A stretch of 64,000 nucleotides of DNA from Flavobacteriaceae bacterium. Its GTDB lineage: Bacteria > Bacteroidota > Bacteroidia > Flavobacteriales > Flavobacteriaceae. The notes under the pieces were generated by a model. That model made no database searches and was not told the DNA's origin. It saw nothing but the letters and a program-made list of their open reading frames with translations. A program made the position numbers and the translations under genes. The stretch lies in the NCBI GenBank assembly GCA_028279515.1, contig JANQNQ010000009.1:444429-508428 (forward strand). The letters are read 5' to 3'. Below are positions 59,068 through 64,000 of this stretch, one piece after another (positions within the stretch are counted from its first letter, which is position 1; each line of letters starts with the position of its first letter).

Positions 59068-60087
59068 ATGCTCAAGAAGTACACATTTTTTCTTTTCTTA
59101 TTAATTTGTACAACGGTATCTTCACAAATAGGAGGGAAGTATACCTATCAATTCTTGAACTTAGTATCCTCTCCTAGGCAAGCCGCTTTAGGTGGAAAAG
59201 TCCTCACCAACTATGATTATGATGTAAGTCAGGCATTATTTAATCCTGCGTCGATCAACTTGGAAATGGACAATCACCTAGCGCTAAATTATGTAAGTTA
59301 TTTAGGCGGAATCAATTATGGTTCGGCAGCCTATGCATATACTTGGGATCGAAGAGTGCAGACCTTTCATGCGGGCGTTACCTATATCAATTACGGCACG
59401 TTTGAAGGGCGAGATGAAAACGGAGAAATCACAGGAGATTTTACTGGAAATGAAGTGGCATTATCATTGGGATATGCACTAAACATACCATGGACCGATT
59501 TTCATGTTGGAGCCAATTTAAAACTGGTGTCTTCAAAGTTAGAACAATACAATTCCTTCGGAGGGGCGTTAGACCTAGCGGTCATGTATGTAAATAAAGA
59601 TTTGGACCTTAACATTGCATTAGTTGCCCGAAACATAGGAACACAATTCTCTACCTATGCAGGCGTACAAGAGAAGCTTCCGTTTGAGGTGGATTTCGGA
59701 ATTTCACAAAAGCTCGAAAATGTTCCAGTACGTTGGCACCTAACTATAGAGAACCTTCAAGATTGGAACCTGGCCTTTTCAAACCCAGCCAGAGCTGAGC
59801 AAGATTTGGACGGTAATGTGACCAATGAAAAGGTAGGCTTCACGAAAGAGTTTATTCGTCATATGGTCATTGGGGCAGAATTATTTCCAGACAAAGGATT
59901 CAACATACGATTGGGGTATAACTTTAGAAGGGCAGAGGAGTTGAGAATCGTTGACCAACGTTCTTTCTCCGGACTTTCGGCAGGTTTTGGAATCAAGATC
60001 AATAAACTTCGATTTAACTACACCCATGCACGATATAGTGTGGCAGGAAACACAGGTCTCTTCGGATTGATGATCAATTTGCAGTAA
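59068..60087 (+). CDS. porQ: Type IX secretion system protein PorQ
   Basis: A 339-residue outer-membrane beta-barrel protein of the FadL-like PorV/PorQ group. Start is ATG 59068, giving a signal peptide ending near VSSQI; a longer frame is rejected. Markers are YQFLNLVSSPRQAALGGKVLTNYDYDVSQALFNPASI and the strand pattern to the end (FGIKINKLRFNYTHARYSV). PorQ takes part in anchoring secreted proteins after transport. Here it is followed by cmk with little spacing. It links this window to the secreted proteins at 4145 and 11275. Confidence 0.88.
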   Translation: MLKKYTFFLFLLICTTVSSQIGGKYTYQFLNLVSSPRQAALGGKVLTNYDYDVSQALFNPASINLEMDNHLALNYVSYLGGINYGSAAYAYTWDRRVQTFHAGVTYINYGTFEGRDENGEITGDFTGNEVALSLGYALNIPWTDFHVGANLKLVSSKLEQYNSFGGALDLAVMYVNKDLDLNIALVARNIGTQFSTYAGVQEKLPFEVDFGISQKLENVPVRWHLTIENLQDWNLAFSNPARAEQDLDGNVTNEKVGFTKEFIRHMVIGAELFPDKGFNIRLGYNFRRAEELRIVDQRSFSGLSAGFGIKINKLRFNYTHARYSVAGNTGLFGLMINLQ

Positions 60088-60140
60088 CTTTGTCACAGTT
60101 TGAAACGAAATCAATTTATTATTCTACTGAGCATAAGCAC

Positions 60141-60833
60141 GTGAAAAAAATAACCATCGCTATTGACGGATTCTCATCCACAGGAAAAAGTACCATTGCA
60201 AAACAACTGGCCAACGCACTTTCATACGTATACGTAGATACAGGAGCCATGTATCGAGCCATCACCCTATTCGCAATACAATCAGGTTTTATTGGAGGGA
60301 AAACATTTAAAAAGCAAGCGCTTTTAAAAGTGCTTCCGTCAGTGCAGCTTCGATTTGTATACAACGAAGCATTGGGTTACGGAGAGATCTTTTTGAATGG
60401 AGTCAATGTGGAAAAAGAAATACGCACGATGGAGGTTTCGAACAAAGTAAGCAAGATCGCTGCCATATCAGAAGTACGACAATTATTAGTTTCTCAGCAA
60501 AAGAAAATGGGGAAAGATAAAGGCATCGTTATGGACGGAAGAGACATCGGTACTGTTGTATTCCCAGATGCCGAACTAAAGATCTTCATGACCGCTTCAC
60601 CAGAAAAAAGAGCGATGCGCAGATACAAAGAACTGTTAGAGAGAGGAGACGATGTAAACTACGATGAAGTATTGAAAAATGTACAAGATCGCGATTATAT
60701 AGATTCACATCGTGAAGATTCACCTTTAACGCAAGCAGAAGACGCAGTGGCAATAGATAACAGTGACATGGGGCTCGAAGAACAATTTGAAAGAGTACTG
60801 AGCTTAGCCAATCGGATCATAGAAAAAGCATAA
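60141..60833 (+). CDS. cmk: Cytidylate kinase
   Basis: A 230-residue kinase that phosphorylates CMP and dCMP. Walker A is IAIDGFSSTGKSTIAKQL, followed by YVDTGAMYRAITLF and VMDGRDIGTVVFPDA, with the conserved RDxxDSxREDSPL segment (DRDYIDSHREDSPLTQAEDAVAIDNSDM). GTG 60141 was chosen: it gives VKKITIAIDG, the normal N-terminus; a TTG 51 bases earlier is possible. It follows porQ by 53 bases. Confidence 0.95.
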   Translation: MKKITIAIDGFSSTGKSTIAKQLANALSYVYVDTGAMYRAITLFAIQSGFIGGKTFKKQALLKVLPSVQLRFVYNEALGYGEIFLNGVNVEKEIRTMEVSNKVSKIAAISEVRQLLVSQQKKMGKDKGIVMDGRDIGTVVFPDAELKIFMTASPEKRAMRRYKELLERGDDVNYDEVLKNVQDRDYIDSHREDSPLTQAEDAVAIDNSDMGLEEQFERVLSLANRIIEKA

Positions 60834-60866
60834 CAAAAAAAGCCGCTGTGACACAGCGGCTTTTCT
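60834..60866. terminator. Symmetric terminator between cmk and the LysM gene
   Basis: AAAAAAAGCCGCTGTG and CACAGCGGCTTTT pair across a short loop; third occurrence of the AAAAAGCCGC core in the window. Confidence 0.9.
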
Positions 60867-60884
60867 ATATAGTTAAAATAGGTC

Positions 60885-61265
60885 TTATAGATTTGGGATC
60901 ACCAACTCTTGGTCAGGGTGAATCAAGTCAGGATTTTTCAACTTATCAGTGTTCGCTTCAAAAATCTGCTTGTACTTCATCGCATCTCCAAAGTAGTGCT
61001 TGGCGATTTTACCAAGAGTCTCACCTTTCTGTACCACGTGACGGTGATAAACCGACTCGTCTGCAACAGTGATGTTCGCTTGAATATCAGAAGGAAGCTC
61101 TCCACCGATCTCTTTTATCTTATCCCAAAGTACGTTTTTTTCGTATTGAGTATTTGCCATTCCTTTGATCTTAAGAACTCCATTCTCTTCTGTAACGTTT
61201 CCGTCTTTGATCTGTAATTCTTGTCCTAGGTCTAATACAGGTTGGTATTTTGCTTTTACGCTCAT
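60885..61265 (-). CDS. LysM domain protein, Kbp-like
   Basis: A 126-residue cytosolic protein without signal peptide, from the ATG at 61265. Residues 20-68 resemble a BON domain (IKDGNVTEENGVLKIKGMANTQYEKNVLWDKIKEIGG) and 76-124 a LysM domain (RHVVQKGETLGKIAKHYFG ... IFEANTDKLKNPDLIHPDQELVIP). This order is that of E. coli Kbp (YgaU), a potassium-binding protein. It is divergent from rpsA. Confidence 0.85.
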   Translation of the reverse strand: MSVKAKYQPVLDLGQELQIKDGNVTEENGVLKIKGMANTQYEKNVLWDKIKEIGGELPSDIQANITVADESVYHRHVVQKGETLGKIAKHYFGDAMKYKQIFEANTDKLKNPDLIHPDQELVIPNL

Positions 61266-61434
61266 GATTTGTAAAGATTTTAATGTTAAACGTTGTATCT
61301 CAAAGATACTATTTTCCCAAACCATTTCAGAATATCTGAAGTACAAATCTGAAAATCTGTTAAAAGAAAGGATATGATCGATAAAGTGCAGAAAGCGAGT
61401 ACATTTTGAAAAATGATACATATTCAACTAATTG

Positions 61435-61466
61435 TTTGTAAATCAAAATATATGGTTGTACTTTTG
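61435..61466 (+). promoter_or_regulatory. rpsA promoter
   Basis: TTTG (61435-61438), 20 bases, TACTTTTG (61459-61466): a full match to the Bacteroidota -33/-7 consensus. The 5' leader is then about 110 bases long. Confidence 0.7.
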
Positions 61467-61520
61467 CACTCCTTTTTGCGATTAAGAGGAATAAAAAGGG
61501 TAAACAAGAAAACAAACACC

Positions 61521-61562
61521 TTCTGTATTGGTTTCGCATAAAACCCCTCGACCAAGACAGAA
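61521..61562 (+). promoter_or_regulatory. Leader hairpin upstream of rpsA
   Basis: TTCTGT (61521-61526) pairs ACAGAA (61557-61562), and GGT pairs ACC three bases further in, with a symmetric 3x3 internal loop; an alternative inner GGTTT/AAACC pairing exists. It sits 18 bases before the ATG. A role in S1 autoregulation is possible. Confidence 0.4.
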
Positions 61563-61580
61563 TACAAATTTAAATCAGCA

Positions 61581-63428
61581 ATGGCTGAAGAAACTAAAAA
61601 AACTGAAGCTCAGGAAGCTGCAACCGTAGAAACTAAAAAGGCTAAGACTACAAAAAAGGCCGAGAAGGTTGAAGAAACTACAATAAACCCTGAGCAATTT
61701 CTAAAAGATTTTAATTGGCACAACTACGAAGAAGGAATTGATCCTGTAGAAGACGCTCAATTAGAAGAATTCGAGAAACTTGTAAAAGAAAACTTTGTAG
61801 ACACTGCAGATGATGAAGTAGTAGAAGGAACTGTTATTCACATGACAGATCGTGAAGCGATCATCGACATCAACGCAAAGTCTGAAGGTGTTATCTCATT
61901 AAACGAGTTCCGTTACAACCCAGACCTTAAAGTAGGTGACAAGGTTGAAGTATTGATCGACGTTCGTGAAGACAAGACAGGTCAACTAGTATTGTCTCAC
62001 AGAAAAGCAAGAACGATCAAAGCTTGGGATCGCGTTAATGATGCACATGATAAAGGAGAAATCGTTAATGGTTTCGTTAAGTGTAGAACTAAAGGAGGTA
62101 TGATCGTTGACGTATTCGGAATCGAGGCTTTCTTGCCAGGTTCACAGATCGATGTGAAGCCAATCAGAGATTACGATCAGTATGTTGGTAAGACAATGGA
62201 ATTCAAAGTGGTGAAGATCAACCACGAATTCAAGAACGTTGTTGTATCTCACAAAGCGCTTATCGAAGCAGATATCGAAGAACAAAAGAAAGAGATTATT
62301 GGGCAGCTTGAAAAAGGTCAAGTACTTGAAGGTGTTGTTAAGAACATTACTTCTTACGGTGTATTCATCGACCTTGGAGGTGTTGACGGACTTATCCACA
62401 TCACTGACCTATCTTGGAGCCGTATCAACCACCCGAACGAGGTTGTTGAGCTAGATCAGAAACTAAACGTTGTAATCCTTGACTTTGATGATAACAAGTC
62501 TAGAATCCAATTAGGTCTTAAGCAATTACAAGCGCATCCATGGGAGGCACTTAGCCAAGACCTTAAGATTGGTGACAAAGTAAAAGGTAAGGTAGTTGTA
62601 ATCGCTGATTACGGTGCATTCGTTGAAGTAGCTGAAGGTGTTGAAGGTCTGATCCACGTTTCTGAAATGTCATGGTCAACGCACTTGCGTTCTGCTCAAG
62701 ACTTCGTGAAAGTTGGTGATCAGGTTGAAGCCGTGATCCTCACTCTTGATAGAGAAGATCGTAAAATGTCACTTGGTATCAAGCAATTGACGCCAGATCC
62801 ATGGACTGATATTACTACTAAGTACCCTGTAGGTTCTAAGCACACAGGTATCGTACGTAACTTCACTAACTTCGGTGTATTTGTTGAGTTAGAAGAAGGT
62901 ATTGACGGATTGATCTACATCTCTGACCTATCTTGGACTAAGAAAGTGAAGCACCCATCAGAATTTGTTACTGTAGGTGATAAGCTTGACGTAATCGTTC
63001 TTGAGTTGGATGTTGAAGGTCGTAAGCTAAGCTTAGGTCACAAGCAAACTACTGAGAACCCTTGGGACAAGTATGAAGAGCAATTCGGACTTGGATCAGT
63101 TCATACTGCTGAAGTTGCCGAGATCGTTGACAAAGGAGCTACTGTAAACCTTAACGAAGATATCGTAGCCTTCATTCCTTCTAGACACTTAGAGAAAGAA
63201 GACGGTAAGAAACTTAAGAAAGGAGAAACTGCAGAGTTCAAAGTGATCGAATTCAACAAAGAATTCAAGAGAGTTGTAGCTTCTCACACCGCTATCTTTA
63301 GAGAAGAAGAAGAGCGTAACGTAAAGCAAGCTGCTAAGAAGGTAGCTGCTTCTAACGCAGAGAAAACAACTTTGGGTGACCTAGACGTTCTAGCAAACCT
63401 TAAAGAGAAGATGGAAAAAGGAAAATAA
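61581..63428 (+). CDS. rpsA: 30S ribosomal protein S1
   Basis: A 615-residue protein with six S1 domains, which helps recruit mRNA to the 30S subunit. Domain repeats are evident, for example GQVLEGVVKNITSYGVFIDLGGVDGLIHITDLSWSRI, GDKVKGKVVVIADYGAFVEVAEGVEGLIHVSEMSWS and GSKHTGIVRNFTNFGVFVELEEGIDGLIYISDLSWTK. The first 40 residues are a Lys/Glu/Thr-rich tail seen in Bacteroidota. It is preceded by a strong promoter and a hairpin leader. Confidence 0.98.
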   Translation: MAEETKKTEAQEAATVETKKAKTTKKAEKVEETTINPEQFLKDFNWHNYEEGIDPVEDAQLEEFEKLVKENFVDTADDEVVEGTVIHMTDREAIIDINAKSEGVISLNEFRYNPDLKVGDKVEVLIDVREDKTGQLVLSHRKARTIKAWDRVNDAHDKGEIVNGFVKCRTKGGMIVDVFGIEAFLPGSQIDVKPIRDYDQYVGKTMEFKVVKINHEFKNVVVSHKALIEADIEEQKKEIIGQLEKGQVLEGVVKNITSYGVFIDLGGVDGLIHITDLSWSRINHPNEVVELDQKLNVVILDFDDNKSRIQLGLKQLQAHPWEALSQDLKIGDKVKGKVVVIADYGAFVEVAEGVEGLIHVSEMSWSTHLRSAQDFVKVGDQVEAVILTLDREDRKMSLGIKQLTPDPWTDITTKYPVGSKHTGIVRNFTNFGVFVELEEGIDGLIYISDLSWTKKVKHPSEFVTVGDKLDVIVLELDVEGRKLSLGHKQTTENPWDKYEEQFGLGSVHTAEVAEIVDKGATVNLNEDIVAFIPSRHLEKEDGKKLKKGETAEFKVIEFNKEFKRVVASHTAIFREEEERNVKQAAKKVAASNAEKTTLGDLDVLANLKEKMEKGK

Positions 63429-63452
63429 TAACCTCCTTTTCTTATAAAGTAG

Positions 63453-63484
63453 AAAGCCCTCGAATATTCGGGGGCTTTTTTTAT
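63453..63484 (+). terminator. Terminator after rpsA
   Basis: AAGCCC-CGAATATTCG-GGGCTT stem followed by a T-run of seven. Confidence 0.88.
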
Positions 63485-63524
63485 GAAGTACCTTCTGCAC
63501 TAGGTAAAACTTCAAAAAAAAGCG

Positions 63525-63532
63525 TAATTTTG
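63525..63532 (+). promoter_or_regulatory. -7 box of pyrR
   Basis: TAATTTTG, an exact TAnnTTTG match, 11 bases before the ATG at 63544 and 17 before that at 63550. Confidence 0.55.
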
Positions 63533-63549
63533 TATTCCAAACAATGAAT

Positions 63550-64000
63550 ATGAGTCAAAAAGTTTTACTTAATTCTAAAGAGGTAAACATCATTCTGCAC
63601 CGTTTGGCTTGTCAACTAATTGAAAACCACCTAGATTTCTCAAATACCGTACTGATCGGAATCCAACCAAGAGGTATCTTTTTAGCCGAAAGACTAAAAC
63701 AACTTTTGGTAGAAGATTATGACATCCCTGAAGTAAAATTGGGGTATTTAGACATCACTTTCTTTCGAGATGACTTCAGACGAAGCGATAAACCTTTAGA
63801 GGCAAATACCACCAATATTGATTTTATCGTAGAAGACAAGAATGTAGTGTTCATTGATGATGTATTGTATACAGGCCGAAGCATTCGAGCCGCACTTACT
63901 GCGGTACAGTCCTTCGGAAGACCTAAAGATATAGAGTTGCTAACCCTGATCGATAGACGCTTTAGTAGGCATTTGCCAATTCAGCCAAACTATCGCGGAA
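63550..64000 (+). CDS. pyrR: PyrR, pyrimidine regulator/uracil phosphoribosyltransferase, 3' end outside the window
   Basis: The first 150 codons run off the right edge. The frame reads MSQKVLLNSKEVNIILHRLACQ, then LIGIQPRGIFLAERL (PPi loop), LGYLDITFFRDDFRR, the PRPP loop VVFIDDVLYTGRSIRAAL and LIDRRFSRHLPIQPNYRG. These match PyrR, which in Firmicutes binds pyr mRNA and carries weak UPRT activity; RNA binding in Bacteroidota is less certain. ATG 63550 is preferred over 63544 (MNMSQ). The next gene is likely pyrB by analogy, outside the view. Confidence 0.9.
   Translation, partial: MSQKVLLNSKEVNIILHRLACQLIENHLDFSNTVLIGIQPRGIFLAERLKQLLVEDYDIPEVKLGYLDITFFRDDFRRSDKPLEANTTNIDFIVEDKNVVFIDDVLYTGRSIRAALTAVQSFGRPKDIELLTLIDRRFSRHLPIQPNYRG

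Overview
The window is a moderately AT-rich chromosomal stretch from a member of the Bacteroidota, almost certainly a marine Flavobacteriaceae. The signs are type IX secretion proteins (PorQ and secreted proteins with C-terminal sorting domains), promoters with the Bacteroidota -7 box TAnnTTTG and few Shine-Dalgarno sequences, many Asp-rich lipoproteins, a carotenoid operon, and a mitochondrial-type aconitase. I see no prophage, transposon, CRISPR array or defence island; it is mostly core genome with accessory pockets.

Layout. 1-5.1 kb: end of a glycosyltransferase gene, then a minus-strand run (methyltransferase, GNAT acetyltransferase, spermidine-synthase-like protein) and a secreted protein. 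5.2-7.9 kb: LysE exporter, membrane metalloprotease-like protein, HMG-CoA lyase, small membrane methyltransferase. 8-17 kb: guaB, an OmpH/Skp chaperone, small genes, then an outer-membrane folding operon of three SurA-related genes followed by a MoxR ATPase. 17-20 kb: a repeat-rich gap and aconitase. 20-23.4 kb: a Crp/Fnr regulator gene between two lipoprotein genes whose promoters carry the same 16-bp operator at the same spacing from the -7 box. 23.4-25 kb: TlpA-like thioredoxin and a tail-collar protein.

25.1-28.9 kb: a carotenoid operon (regulator, crtI, crtB, crtZ) led by a MerR regulator with a CarH-type B12 domain, so probably light-controlled. 29.0-29.5 kb: tRNA-Leu and two tRNA-Lys with duplication debris. 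29.6-34 kb: aroK, a phosphoribosyltransferase, an S4 RNA-binding protein, an FKBP lipoprotein, an orphan transcript candidate with a CRP-like site, and lpdA. 34-37.6 kb: DinB-like protein, beta-propeller, two tandem MsrB and a hydrolase. 37.7-45.8 kb: a GlgE-type glucan operon (glgE, maltokinase, glgB, GH31 glucosidase).

45.8-51 kb: M48 protease, then a polyamine cluster: AdoMet decarboxylase, a glutathionylspermidine-synthase-like ATP-grasp ligase, a lipoprotein ending in Gly-Gly, and a membrane-anchored spermidine synthase. 51-56 kb: a UMF1 transporter, a lipoprotein, and an ECF sigma/anti-sigma operon with two repeat-built secreted proteins. 56-64 kb: lon, porQ, cmk, a LysM protein, rpsA, and the start of pyrR.

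The best leads are the Crp/Fnr three-gene unit with its matched promoters (and a third related site at 32.2 kb), the polyamine ligase cluster with a possible Gly-Gly protein substrate, the operator shared by the CarH-like gene and crtI, and an intergenic heptamer repeat family that twice sits beside a REP-like palindrome. All functional statements come from reading motifs by eye; no database search was run.
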